A program made the translations under genes and the position numbers. A stretch of DNA of 64,000 nt, from positions 460,104,844 through 460,168,843 of the forward strand of contig NC_058522.1 in NCBI RefSeq assembly GCF_904849725.1. The letters run 5' to 3'. The notes beneath the pieces were generated by a model. The model ran no database searches. It saw only the letters and a list, made by a program, of their open reading frames with translations, and was not told the DNA's origin. Position 1 is the stretch's first letter, and each line of letters starts with the position of its first letter. Source of the stretch: Hordeum vulgare subsp. vulgare (taxonomy: Eukaryota; Streptophyta; Magnoliopsida; Poales; Poaceae). Positions 33,131 through 44,819 of the stretch are shown piece by piece.

Positions 33131-34359
33131 GCTTCAACGTTGGAGTTGATCCGATGTTGTATTTTGACGGCTAGCGATCAAAACACGTGGTGTATTCTTA
33201 CGAAACTGAGTCCACATAGGGAGGCAAGCTTATCGACGTAGTTTATTGGCCGGCACGACCCATGTTGGATTTATATTAGTAGGTGTTTGGCTCAAAACCT
33301 AACTTAAGTTTGAAATTTTCATGGCCTATTTTTCTTGACTGTGTGCGATGTGAGTGGGGCTAAAGTTTAATCACATACCGGTAGTTGGGAGAAAGTTCCA
33401 TCTCCTTATAATGTGAGAACTTCTAGCACTTGTACGCGCATGAGAAGAGAATACCTACACTCCTAGCTTGATCGCCTGGCCTCGCCTGCCTCACCTCGCC
33501 TCGCCTGCCTCACCTCGCCTCGCATCGTCATCATGCGCCAGCTGAGGCGAGCACATTCCTATGTGCTTATTTTTGCTGATCAGGAACGGAGAGTCCATTA
33601 CACGCATGTCACGATCTCAGACGCCGCCATCCAAGTTTTCTCCATACCTCCTTCCGGTGTGCGTCGCAATAAGAGACAACAGGTCTCCGGAACCCTGCCT
33701 CTCGTGTTGATGTACGAGAGAGGGGCGATCAGGTTTTTTGGGAGCGTACTCATGTGACTCCTCGCAACGATGACTTCTTACCCGATCTCAGCAACCTCTT
33801 GAGCAACGACATGTCCAACAACACCAATGTTGGTGGTTCTGCTCCCACTGCACAATATGCAATCTTATCCTCTCTGTTTGAGATTATACTAGAATTTCTA
33901 TGTCTAGTTTGTGTCATAGATTTAATCTAGTTATCTATTATGCTAGTCTGCATGATTAGTTCAATCTTTGTTCTTGTCGTCATGATTTATTTACCATTTA
34001 TTTGAATTAAATCTCATATTAATTTTCTCATATATTCAACAGGCCTGGTCACGCCTTGCCGCAAGGAGGATCTCAAATGCTTTTAGATGAACTACTCGAT
34101 CAAGAACTTTCCAATATATTTACTAACTTCTCTTCGTTCCGCACGAGAGAAAATTATAAAGACAAATTTGTGAATCGCTTCTTTAGTCATGTTAGGAGGG
34201 TGGAGCGGGGGAATATTAGCTAAATGTGCGTTAAGCACAGATTAGAAGGCTAGTGCACATCTACTTCATTCGAGATAGGATTAGGGTGTGGCTCACAGGA
34301 TGGAAAGGCCGATTGCTGCCTATGGCTAGCCGTCTGGTGCTAGTGCACTCGGTGCTATG
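33131..34359. other. Unassigned sequence with an exon-like region
   Basis: CCTCGCCTGCCTCACCTCG is tandemly repeated at about 33480-33517. The sequence from 33533 to 33860 is GC-balanced and contains frames with Asn/Ser-rich stretches (SNNTNVGGS-like), then an AT-rich intron-like stretch ending TTCAACAG near 34042. This could be the leader or gag region of an LTR element, or a captured gene fragment. I recognise no domain. Confidence 0.35.
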
Positions 34360-34663
34360 GTCCATGCTATGATATTATTATTCTTGGATGTTTTTATTAT
34401 CATTTTATACCTTTTTATATCATTTTTGGGGACTAACCTATTAACTTAGTGCCAAGTGCTAGTTCCTGTTTTTCTGTCCTATTTTTGTTTCACAAGAAAT
34501 CAATATCAGATAAGATCAAATCATCACGAAACTTTTCGAGGATTTTTTACTGAAGATCAGGATCACCTGGAACTTGGATGCCAAGGAAGATCTTGCCATA
34601 GGACCCCACACACCACCAGGGCGCGACCCAGGGGGAGGGCGCCCTCATGTTGTGTGGGTCCCT

Positions 34664-36198
34664 TGATACGTCTCCAACGTATCTATAATTTTTGATGGTT
34701 TCATGATATTATCTTATCAAACTTTGGATGTTTTGCATGCCTTTTATATATTTTTTGGGACTAACTTATTAACTCAGTGCCAAGTGCCAGTTCCTGTTTT
34801 TTCCATGTTTTTGACCCCTTTCAGAGGAGGATTTTGAACGGAGTCCAAACGGAATGAAACTGCCAAAAAGATTTTCTCCGGAACAAGAAAAGATCGGAGA
34901 GCCGGAGAATCAGGGCAGGGGGCTACCAGGGACCCCACAAGCCCTCACGGCGTAGCCAGGGGGGAGGTCGCGCCCCCTGGCTTGTGGGCTCCGTGAGGCT
35001 CCGTTGCCCTAGGTTTTGCGCCTATATATTTCCTAAAATTCCATAAAAAATCAGGAGATCATTGAAAGTACTTTTCCGCCGCCGCAAGCTTTTGTCTCCG
35101 CAAGATCCCATCTGGGGCACGTTCTGGTGCCCTGCCGGAGGGGGGATTCGGATACGGAGGGCTTCTTCATCAACACCATGACCTCTCCGATGATGCGTGA
35201 GTAGTTCACCATAGACCTACTGGTCCATAGCTAGTAGCTAGATGGCTTCTTCTCTCTCTTGGGTCTTCAATACAAAGTTCTCCATGATCTTCATGGAGAT
35301 CTATCCGATGTAATCTTATTTTGCGGTGTGTTTGTCGAGATCCGATGAATTGTGGATTTATGATCAGATTATCTATGAATCTTATTTGAGTTTCTTCTGA
35401 TCTCTCTTATGCATGATTTCATATCCTTGTAATTCTCTTCGAGTTGTGGGTTTTGTTTGGCCAACTAGATCTATGATTCTTGCAATGGGAGAAGTGCTTC
35501 GTTTTGGGTTCATACCGTGCGGTGACCTCACCCAGTGACAGAAGGGGTAGCGAGGCACGCATCGTGTTGTTGTCATCAAGGGTAAAAAGATGGGGTTTTC
35601 ATCATTGGTTTGAGATTATCCCTCTACATCATGTCATCTTACTTAAGGCGTTTCTCTGTTCGTCATGAACTCAATACACTAGATGCATGCTGGATAGCGG
35701 TCGATGTGTGGAGTAATAGTAGTAGATGCATAAAGTATCGGTATACTTGTCTCGGACGTGATGCCTATATGTATGATCATTGCCTTCGATATCGTCATGA
35801 CTTTGCGCGGTTCTATCAATTGCTCGACAGTAATTTGTCCACCCACCGTGATATTTGCTATTTTGAGAGAAGCCTCTAGTGAACACTATGGCCCTCGGGT
35901 CTACTCCACACCATATTTTCAGCCTTACACTTTTTACTTCGTTGCACTTTCCGCCTTCAGATCTCACTTTGCAAATAATCTTGAAGGGATTGACAACCCC
36001 TTTATAGCGTTGGGTGCAAGCTCTTTTTTGTTTGTGCAGGTACTCTAGACTTGACGAGATTCTCCTACTGGATTGATACCTTGGTTCTCAAACTAAGGGA
36101 AATACTTACTGCTCCTCTGCTGCATCACCCTTTCCTCTTCAAGGGAAAAACCAACGCAAGCAAGTCTCCGTCAACGTGTCAAATTTTGGGAAGTAGCA
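34664..36198 (+). mobile_element. Gypsy-type solo LTR nested in a related LTR, TSD TCCCT
   Basis: Begins TGATACGTCTCCAACGTATC and ends GGGAAGTAGCA, 1535 bp. TCCCT is exact at 34659-34663 and 36199-36203. It shares structure with the LTR it interrupts, so both are diverged copies of one superfamily or family. A TATATAT promoter-like site is at 35023-35029 (GCGCCTATATATTTCC). No interior remains. Confidence 0.92.
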
Positions 36199-36452
36199 TC
36201 CCTCCACGCTGCATTTTCCCTACCTCCTCTACTATAAGTTCAACAATATTCCAAAACCCTCAAGGTAGTCCATGAAATACTTTTTCCGCTGCAACAAGCC
36301 TCTGTTCTCGTTAGATCCCATCTGGAGGCCTTCTCCGGTACTACGCCGGAGGGGGAACTCATCACAGAGAGTCTCTACATCAACCTTGCCGCCTCTCCGA
36401 TGATGTGTGAGTAGTTCACCACAGACCTACGGGTCCGTAGGTAGTAGCTAGA

Positions 36453-36460
<8 letters not shown>

Positions 36461-36500
<40 letters not shown>
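36461..36500. repeat. (TC)20 microsatellite
   Basis: An uninterrupted TC run of 40 bp in the outer gypsy-type LTR, where the inner LTR has only a short TTCTCTCTC tract. It expanded after the two copies diverged. Confidence 0.95.
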
Positions 36501-36504
<4 letters not shown>

Positions 36505-37447
36505 TATCTCAATAGAATGGTCTCCATGATCTTCATGGAGATCCATTCGATGTAATGACTTTGTGCGGTGTGTTTGTTGGGATCCGATGAATTGTGAGTT
36601 GATGATCAAATGTATCCTTATTTTATTTGAGTTCTTTGTTGATCTCTTTTATGCATGATTTAATATAGCCTTGTATTTCTTCTCCGAAGTTTTGGTTTGG
36701 TTTGGCCAACTAGATTAGATCTTCTTGCAATGGGAAGAGGTGCCCGGTAATGGGTTCGATCTCGCAATGTTCAGTCCTAGTGATAGAAGGGGAGTTGATA
36801 TGCATGTGTTGTTGCCATTAAGGATAACAAGTTGGGATGAATTATTATATGCTTTTGTCTTGACTACATCATGTCATCGTTCTTAATGCATTACTTCGTT
36901 CTTATGAACTTAATACACTAGATGCATGCTGGATAGGGGTCGGTGCGTGAAGTAATAGTAGTAGATGCATGCAAGAGTCGGTCTATTTAGTTTGGATGTG
37001 ATACCTATATCATGATCATTGCCTTGGATGGCGTCATAATTATTTGCTTTTATATCAATTTTCGAACAGTAATTTGTTTACCCACCGTATGCTAATTTGT
37101 TGAGAGAGATGCCACTAGTGAATCCTACGGCCCCCAGGTCTACTTTTATTATAAGATCAATCTCATTTACTTATAAAAAATACCAAAAATACTTGTTGCA
37201 CTTTTTTATCTTTTATTTATTTATCAATCTATCATATATCATTTAATCTCGCATCTGAACCGCCGAAAGATTGACAACCTCTCTCTGCGTTGGGTGCGAA
37301 GGTTTGCGTTGTGTGTGCAGGTGTCGGTGTTGCTTGGTTCTCCTACTGGATTGATAACCTTGGTTTCTTAACTAAGGGAAATACTTACTCTACTATGCTG
37401 CATCATCCTCTCCTCTTCGGGGATAAAAATCTAACGCAGTTTACACG

Positions 37448-39005
37448 TAGGAGGCACCTCCGCGTTCAACACACATACAACTTGGTGACGTCTTCACCTC
37501 CTCAATCCAGCGAGCGATGGTGAAGTAGTAGCCCGAGTCCTCGGACAGCACGGCGACGTGGTGAGGTGATGGTCATCACATCTCAATAGGGCTTCGCCGT
37601 GCTATGTTTAGAGGAGAAGAACTACGAGGGAGAGGAGGATCTGCGCCGTGGCAAGATGTCGTGGTGCTGCCCTCTCTATAGATCTCTATATATAGGGGGA
37701 CGGGAGAAGGAGAGGGCGCCCTAGAGTTTCCCCTGTGGGCCGGAGGCCAAGGTGGGCGGCAGCTAGGGTTGGGGTGGCCCCTCCCACTTGGGTGCCTTGC
37801 CACCCAAGTTGGGTTGGCCGAAACCCTAGGAGGAGGCCTCCCTCCCTTCAGCCGACATTGGTAGGGGTGTGGGGCTATGCCCAACCCTTTGGTGAGTTGT
37901 GGTTCCCCCTCTCCTTGGCCCATGAGCCCCCCAACTATTGTCGAGGCCTCCCGAAACTCCTTTCGGTATTCCGTCACTTCCTCGGTGTGCCCCAGAACAC
38001 TTCTAGACTCCGATGAACTTCATACTATATATCAGTCTTCACCTCCATACCATTCCGGAGTTCCTTGTCATGTCCGGGATCTCATCCGGGACTCCGAACA
38101 ACCTTCGGTCACCAACACAATGACTCAATTATGCTTATATCGGCACCGAACCTTAAGTGTGTAGACCCCGCGGGTTCGAGAACTATGCAGACATGACCGA
38201 GACACTCTCCGATCAATAACCAATAGCAGAACTTGGATGCCACATTGGTTCCTGCATATTCTACAAAGATCTATATTGGTCGAACCTCGATGTCAAGGAT
38301 CCAATCAATCGAGTATACAATTCCCTTTGTCCATCGGTATGTTACTTGCCCGAGATTCGATCGTCGGTATCTCCATACCTAGTTCAATCTCGTTACCGAT
38401 AAGTCTCTTTACTCATTATGTAATACAAGATCATGTGACTAACTCTTTAATCACATTGCTTGCAAGCTTGTTGTGATGCTGTATTACCGAGGGCCCTGAA
38501 ATACCTCTCAGTCACATGGAGTGACAAATCCTAGTCTTGATCCATGCCAACTCAACAGACACCCTCGGGGATACTTGTAGAGCACCTTTATAGTCACCCA
38601 GTTATGTTGCAACGTTTGATACACACAAGATACTCTTTTGGTGTCAGTGAGTTGCACGATCTCATGTTCATAACATATACTTGACATGCAAAAGACAATA
38701 GCAATAAACTGTCACGATCATGTGCTATGTTCATAGTTTGGGTCTTGTCCATCACATCATTCTCCCAATGATGTGATCGCGTTATCAAATGACAACTCAT
38801 GTCTATTGCCAGGAAACCTTTACCATCTTTGATCAACGAGCTAGTCCTTTAGAGGCTCACTAGGGACAGTGTGTTGTCTATGTATCCACACATGTATTTG
38901 AATTTCCCATCAATAAAATTCTAGCATGGATAATAAACGATTATCATGAACAAGGAAATATAATAATAACCACTTTATTATTGCCTCTAGGACATATTTC
39001 CAACA
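37448..39005 (-). repeat. Copia 3' LTR, outer end truncated
   Basis: Inner edge TTTCCAACA at 39005. It aligns with the 5' LTR from its position 56560 on, for example CAACACACATACAACTTGGTGACG with CAACACACGTACACCTTGGTGACG split by small changes. The last 200 or so bases of the LTR are lost at the junction with the gypsy-type LTR near 37440. Confidence 0.85.
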
Positions 39006-39018
39006 GTCTCTCACTTGC
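39006..39018 (-). promoter_or_regulatory. Copia polypurine tract
   Basis: The minus strand reads GCAAGTGAGAGAC directly before the 3' LTR start. Purine-rich and immediately abutting the LTR, it is where plus-strand DNA synthesis would be primed. The intact equivalent in the neighbouring element (60589-60601) reads CAAGTGGGAGAC. Confidence 0.65.
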
Positions 39019-39055
39019 ACTAGAGTCAATAATCTAGCTCACATCACTATGTGAT

Positions 39056-39382
39056 TTACATTGTAATGAATCTAACACTCATACAGTTCTGGTGTTGATC
39101 ATGTTTCGCTCGTGGAAGAGGCTTAGTCAATGGGTCTGCAACATTCAGATCCGTGTGCACTTTGCAAATACTTATGTCCTCTTCCTTGATGTAATCGTGG
39201 ATGGAATTGAAGCGTCGCTTTATGTGTCTTGTCCTCTTGTGAAACCTTGGTTCCTTGGTTAGAGCAATGTCACGAGTGTTGTCATAGAACAGAGTCATTC
39301 GAGCGAGTGCACTGGGCACAACTCCAAGATTTGTCATGAACTCCTTCATCTAGAAACCTTATTTAGCCGCCTCTGAGGTAGC
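39056..39382 (-). pseudogene. Copia RNase H, C-terminal part
   Basis: The minus-strand frame gives MKEFMTNLGVVPSA, LFYDNTRDIALTKEPRFHKR, TRHIKRRF and VHTDLNVADPLTKPLPRAKH, the standard end of copia pol (RNase H and tail). The family's (C/D)DN position is kept as YDN. Upstream codons read ATSEAAK, then TAA and TAG interrupt before MKEF. The continuation of the same protein is at 52700, across the CACTA element: DYI precedes the insertion and ATSEAAK follows it once one TAT copy is removed. Confidence 0.88.
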
Positions 39383-39399
39383 TATCACGACTGGAAAAC

Positions 39400-39680
39400 A
39401 GTAATTTGCCATCAGCCAGGGCTTTGCCGTTTGCTGGCTGATGGGAAAGACCCTCTTTGCCGTCAGCTGACCTAAAGCGGACGGTAAAGGGCTCACTGAT
39501 GGTAAAAAGAATATTTGCCATCGGCCATGGCTTTGCCGCCCGTCAATAGACGGCAAAGGTAGTGAAGGCAGACGGCAAACCTATCCCACCCCACCTCTTC
39601 TCTCTCCCCACCCCACCCCGCCCCACCCACCCCTTTGCCGTCAGCCTAACTAACTTTGCCGTCTGCGGCAGACGGCAAAG
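39400..39680 (+). repeat. CACTA left subterminal repeats
   Basis: TTTGCCGTC/GACGGCAAA motifs occur repeatedly, for example near 39430, 39459, 39530, 39548, 39570, 39633 and 39655-39675. In characterised CACTA elements, short subterminal motifs are where the smaller transposon protein binds. A C-rich run at 39606-39633 lies among them. Confidence 0.8.
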
Positions 39681-39780
39681 GGGATGGACCCCCTAACGTT
39701 AACGGTCGTCTTGCCCACCCGCTCCCCCACTCTCTCTTCCCTCTCTCTCCATCGCAACCTCCACCCCCCAGCGCCGCTGA

Positions 39781-39880
39781 CGCCACCCCACCCCAGCGCC
39801 GTCGCCCCACCCCAGCACCGCCGCCCCACCCCATCCCAGCGCCGCCGCCCCACCCCACCCCAGCGCCGCCGCCGCCACGC
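39781..39880 (+). repeat. C-rich tandem repeat, CCCCACCCCAGCGCCGCCG-like unit
   Basis: About five imperfect units of CCACCCCAGC(G/A)CCG(C/T)CG. The frames on both strands (39646-40067) are Pro-rich or Gly-rich translations of this repeat. The stretch seems to be transcribed leader of the CACTA genes, since a splice-donor-like GTCAGT follows near 40030. Confidence 0.8.
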
Positions 39881-40489
39881 CACCTCACGCCCTCCTCGCG
39901 CCCCTCACCCTGCGGCCCTCCTCCCCGCGCCCCTCCCCCCTGCGGCCCTCCTCCCCACGCCCTCCTCGGGCCCCTCCCCCCTGCGGCCCTCCTCCCCGCG
40001 CCTCTCCTTCCCGCGCCACCGGATCGAGGTCAGTTTTTTAGCTTTTTTTTGTAATAGTTTTGTTTAATTAGTTATAGGTTATAGGTTTGTTTTGGCTTAG
40101 CTTTAGTTTTAGTTTAGGTTTAGTTTTAGTTTAGTTTGCGTTTATGTTTAGTCTTAGGTTAGTTTCCTGTTTAGTAGAAGAAAATAAGAAAAAGTAGTAG
40201 AAGAAGAATAAGTAGAAGAAGAAAAAAGGAGGAGAAGAAGAAGAAGAGCTAGAGGAGGAGGAGAAGAAGAAGAAAAGAAGAAGAATGAGAAGAAGAATAA
40301 TAGGAAAAAATAAAAAAGAAAATAAGAAGAATAAGAAGAATAAGAAGAAGAAAAATACGAGAGGAAGAGAAGAATAAGAGGAAAAAAGAAAAAATAAAAT
40401 AAGAAGAAGAAGAAGAAGAAGAAGAAGAAAAATATGAGAGGAAGAGAAGAAGAAGAAAAGAACCTTGGTTAGCTCATGAATATTATATA

Positions 40490-41290
40490 CTTAGCTTGTT
40501 TTCCTCTAAAATGGGATAATTAACCCATTTAGCTCCAAAAAGACATAATTAGGTAATTTAGCTCCAACAAGAGGAGAAGAGGAGAAGAAATAGGCAAAAT
40601 GAAAAGAAAGAAGAAGAAGAAGAAGAAGAAGAAGAAGAAGAAGAGAAGAAGGAGAAGGAGGAGGAGGAGGAGGAGGAGAAGGCCAAGGACCTTCTAGTCC
40701 TTCTCCTCCTCCTCCTTCTCCTCCTTCTCCTCCTTCTTCTTGATTTATTCTTATTCTCCTCCTCCTCCTCTTTCTTCTCCTCTTTCATATTATCCTTGCT
40801 TTAATTTCCCCAACAATGACATAATTAGCCCATTTAGCTCCAAAATACCATAATAAGCTCAAAATGGCATAAGAACCTTGGTTAGCTCATGAATATTATA
40901 TACTTATCTTGTTTTCCTCTAAAATGGGATAATTAACCCATTTAGCTCCAAAAAGACATAATTAGGTAATTTAGCTCCAACAAGAGGAGAAGAGGAGAAT
41001 AAATAGGAAAAATGAAAAGAAAGAAAGAAGAAGAAGAAGAAGAGAAGAAGAGAAGAAAAATACCTTCTCCTCCTTCTCCTTCTTCTCCTCCTCCTCCTTC
41101 TCCTCCTTCTTTTTGATTTCTTCTTCTTCTCCTCCTCCTCCTCTTTCTTCTCCTCTTTCATATTATCCTTGCTTTAATTTCCCCAACAATGACATAATTA
41201 GCCCATTTAGCTCCAAAATGCCATAATAACCTCAAAATGGCATAAGAACCTTGGTTAGCTCATGAATATTATATACTTAGCTTGTTTTCC
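40490..41290. repeat. Two copies of the CACTA hairpin repeat
   Basis: Same unit as in the large array at 48340-51690. TCATATTATCCTTGCTTTAA occurs at 40785 and 41158, 373 bp apart. Each unit has a (GAA/GGA)n arm and a (TCC/TTC)n arm that pair, then TTAGCTCCAAAAT-type sequence. Confidence 0.88.
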
Positions 41291-41633
41291 TCTAAAATGA
41301 CATAATTGGAATATTTGTGTTGATCGGGTGGATTTACATGTGATAGTTGTCTCGTCGCTGTGAGGTCTGCTGTGCGAAGACCTGCCCGTGCGTTGTACGA
41401 GCTCCGCCCCTGCATTCGTGGGTCAGTACAAATTTCATCTCCTCCCCGCCCCTTCATTTACTGTGGCTCGGTTTCCGGATGAAACTTTCTAGATTTAGGT
41501 AATTCAATTAATTTATCAGTATGCGTGACCAGTATGCGTCTCCCGTTCGAAAGGGCGACATCTATAAATATGCATGTCTTTGCATATTTATAACCGCCAT
41601 CCTTCCGAATTGTCCAACATTATCCATGGACAG

Positions 41634-41850
41634 CCCGAGTATGTGTACATTGGGTTCAATTTCCCGTATGCTGTGCTCTGGATCCAATGCGGAATTTCGT
41701 CAGTGCCTCCCCCGTTGTTCTCCGGATGCACATCCTCTCTGTTTATTGTGGAGACGTGTATCAGGAGAACAGCGGGGAGGTGCTGCCGAAATTTTGCGTT
41801 GGATCCGGAGCAGAGCATGGGAAAACGAACCCAATCTACACATACTCGGG
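41634..41850 (+). repeat. Long stem-loop, about 97-nt arms, upstream of the transposase
   Basis: The left arm 41634-41731 (CCCGAGTATGTGTACATTGG...) pairs with the right arm 41756-41850 (...CCAATCTACACATACTCGGG) with about 15 mismatches and a 24-nt loop. The shape resembles a plant miRNA or siRNA precursor, but no mature product can be inferred from sequence. It lies about 140-350 bp upstream of the TNP2-like ATG. The 76-112 residue frames over it are foldback shadows. Confidence 0.88.
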
Positions 41851-43028
41851 TGGGATTAGGACCTATCTTTACCTATTAGCGTGTAGGTTTCCTGGACGTA
41901 ATAAAAATGGCGAACCTGATTAACCGATGAATATAAATGCTAAATTATATATAAATATATTTCTTCTGTCTTTAGTAGCTACGCAAGATGAGTGATCGTG
42001 CTTGGATGTATACCGGTCACCCTAGTCAAAAAGAGATGACGAAAGAATGGTTTGTAAAAACAAAGGAATTTGTGAAAGCCGCATTCGCAAATGGCAAGGA
42101 AAGAAACTATTGCCCCTGTCCTGGATGCGACAACTATAAAAAGACGATAGAGGCTGTAATGATTAAACACCTGCAGAGGAGGGGTTTTAAGCCTAATTAT
42201 ACGGTGTGGACATTTCATGGTGAGTCTATACAACACACAAGAGCTGAGGTGGTCCGTCGTCGCACGGACGAGCATGGTACCGGGATCGAAGACATGGTGC
42301 AAGACTTTGATGATGCTCGGGATTCGGAAGATGAGATGGAGGAATCTGCAAAGGCCTTTTATGAAATGTTGGAGTCTTCAAAACGTCCTCTCCATGAGCA
42401 CACTGAGCTCTGTCAGCTGGATGCAATTGCACAAGTAATGGCTCTGAAGGCTCAGTTCAACTTGGGAAGAGAATGCTACGACGCGATGACGACACTATTT
42501 GGACGTTTCCTACCCAAAGGCCATGTCATGACTGCAAACCTGTACCAGTTGGACAAAATACTTCGTGTACTTAAGATGCCCTATGAGAAGATATATGCAT
42601 GTGAGAAAGGATGTGTCTTATTTAGGAAGGAGTATGCACACTTGGCCTATTGTCCCAATTACGAGTCTTGCAGGTATCTTGTGGTAGACAACGGTATGGG
42701 TGAGAAGAGGCAGACCAAAATCGCAGTTAGTGTTCTTCGGTATATGCCAATCGTACCAAGACTTCAACGTATTTTCATGGTCGAAGAGACAGCCAGACAG
42801 ATGACATGGCACAAATTGGGCAAAAGAACCGAACTAGATGCGGATGTGAATAAGATGATGGTACACACATCGGATGGGGAAGCGTGGAAACATTTCGATG
42901 GATTGCATCAGGATAAAGCGGCAGATCCAAGGAATCCTCGAGTCTGCGCCGCCACTGATGGTTTTAATCCCTTCGGCATGACGGCAACCCAATACAGTTG
43001 TTGGCCTGTATTTGTCATTCCACTCAAT

Positions 43029-43044
43029 CCCCCCCCCCCCCCCC
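43029..43044 (+). repeat. C16 homopolymer in the transposase frame
   Basis: Sixteen Cs follow CACTCAAT. Upstream the frame matches TNP2; past the run the matching frame is a different one. Slippage at this run probably caused the break, or its length is a sequencing artefact. Confidence 0.9.
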
Positions 43045-44819
43045 GGGCAGATTATGCAAAGAAAGAACATATTTCTGACGTTGATAATTCGAGGGCCCAA
43101 TTATCCGGGGAAGAATATGAATGTGTACCTGCAACCGCTTAAGGATGAATTGGAAGAAGCTTAGGATAATGGGGTCAAGACATACGATGCCGCTAGAAAA
43201 GAAAACTTCAAAATGCATGTGTGGTACATGTACTCTATGCATGACTTGCCAGCGTATGCGCTATTCTCTGGATGGTGTGTGCATGGAAGGTTCCCGTGCC
43301 ACCAATGCAAGGCAGCTCTTCAGTTTCATTGGTTGCAGGAGAGTCTGAAGTATTCTTGCTTTGACTTGCATAGATAGTTCCTGGATCCTGACCATCAGTT
43401 CAGAAAAGACAAGAAGAACTTTACCAAAGGTAAAGTTGTCAAAAACCTAGCACCACCTGCGTTCACAGGCCAACAGATCCTGGATCAGTTAAATGCCCTC
43501 GAGCCTGATCCAGAGCGTCCAGGGTATTTCAAGAGGTATAATTCAAAACACGCCTGGACTCACAAGCCATGCTTCTGGGATCTGCCTTACTTCAAAGACC
43601 TCCTTCTTCCACACAATATCGACATGATGCACACTGAAAAGAATATTGGAGAGGCTATTTTTGGTACATTGTTCAACATAGATGGGAAGACAAAGGATAA
43701 TATTAAGGCTAGAGTCGATCAAGAGACACTATGTCATAGACCGTTACAAAACATGCGAGAAGGCAAAGGAAAGCAGAAGTGGTCGAAGCCAAAGGCGTGG
43801 TTCAATCTTGGAAGGCTAGCTATGAGGGAAATTATCTTGTGGGTCAAAATGCACTTGATGTTCCCCGATGGGTATGCAGCGAATCTAAAGAGGGGAGCGA
43901 GTCTTGAAAAATTAAAAATCTTTGGTCTCAAGAGTCATGATTGGCACATATGGCTAGAGCGGGTAATGCCGGTGATGTTACGTGGCTTTATTCCTGAGGA
44001 TGAATGGCTAGTACTGGCGGAGCTGAGCTATTTCTTCCGTGTTCTTTGTGCAAAAGAATTGTCGCCTGGCGTGGTAGAAGACATGGAGGAGTTTGCACCG
44101 GAGTTGTTGTGAAAGTTAGAGAAGATCTTTCCACTGGGCTTCTTTAATCCAATGCAGCATTTGATTTTACATCTACCGACCGAGGCAAGATTGGGTGGGC
44201 CCATGCAAGATCGTTGGTGCTATGCAACTTAGAGGATGCAGAAGACCCTTCGAGATAAATGTAAAAATAAGTGTAGAATTGAAGCATCGATGGCTGAGGC
44301 ATTCATTACTGAGGAGGTGGCAAACTTTGTGACAACACACTACGAAGCCAAAAATCATCATTTGCATAATTCGAAGCCTCGGCACAATGATGCAAACCCT
44401 AAAAAAGGTGGGTCCAACCTCAGCCTATTCAAAGGGAAGCTCGCACCAGCCGGTGCTTCGAAACCAATAACGTTGGATGTCGAAGAATGGTGGAACATTT
44501 CGTTGTATATCTTCAACAACCTAACAGAAGTGCGGCCGTACATCGAGTGAGTTCTCAGCACATTTTCCCGTAACTTCTAATTCATTTGAACTGCTCTTAT
44601 TCCCGGATATTTCAAACGGCTGTTACGTCATCAAATTATCGGATGGAGCAGTGATCGAAAATGATTCCGTCGAAGAGTATGAGCTTCTGTCAAAGATAGG
44701 AGGCGGCTATCCCAGTTTCATCTCTTGGTTCAAACAAACGGTAATTATCAATAACGGACCATTTCATTCTTGGTCTAACTTGCGGCTAATGCAACAACCG
44801 TTTCATATTAAACTTGTAG

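Larger units (their letters stand above)
34360..37439 (+). mobile_element. Gypsy-type LTR, truncated at both ends and split
   Basis: The pieces 34360-34663 and 36204-37439 together follow the same order as the inner LTR: TTGGATGTTTT, GGGACTAACCTATTAAC, TTCCGCTGCAACAAGCC, GATCCCATCTGGAGG, CCTCTCCGATGATGTGTGAG, and GGGAAATACTTACTC. The true TGATACGTC start and the AGCA end are missing. It stops at a junction with the copia LTR near 37440. I take it as a Sabrina/WHAM-like gypsy LTR by general resemblance; the family name is uncertain. Confidence 0.75.
40030..41965 (+). other. Putative 5'-leader intron of the CACTA transposase gene
   Basis: ATCGAGGTCAGTTTTTTAG near 40025-40040 looks like a splice donor after a GC-rich leader. 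TCTTTAG just before the transposase ATG at 41988 (about 41960-41972) looks like an acceptor. Between them are GAAGAA-rich sequence, two copies of the 370-420-bp hairpin repeat and the 41634-41850 stem-loop. Additional exons may lie inside, for example the GC-balanced stretch at 41330-41480. Splicing is inferred. Confidence 0.45.

Noticed and set aside
39646..40067. Overlapping Pro-rich and Gly-rich frames on both strands
   Set aside because: They follow the CCCCACCCCAGCGCCG tandem repeat; opposite-strand frames are equally open, as expected from composition.
41521..41923. Three frames of 78-112 residues ahead of the transposase as extra exons
   Set aside because: They overlap the inverted repeat 41634-41850 on both strands and have no similarity to transposase; the foldback explains them.
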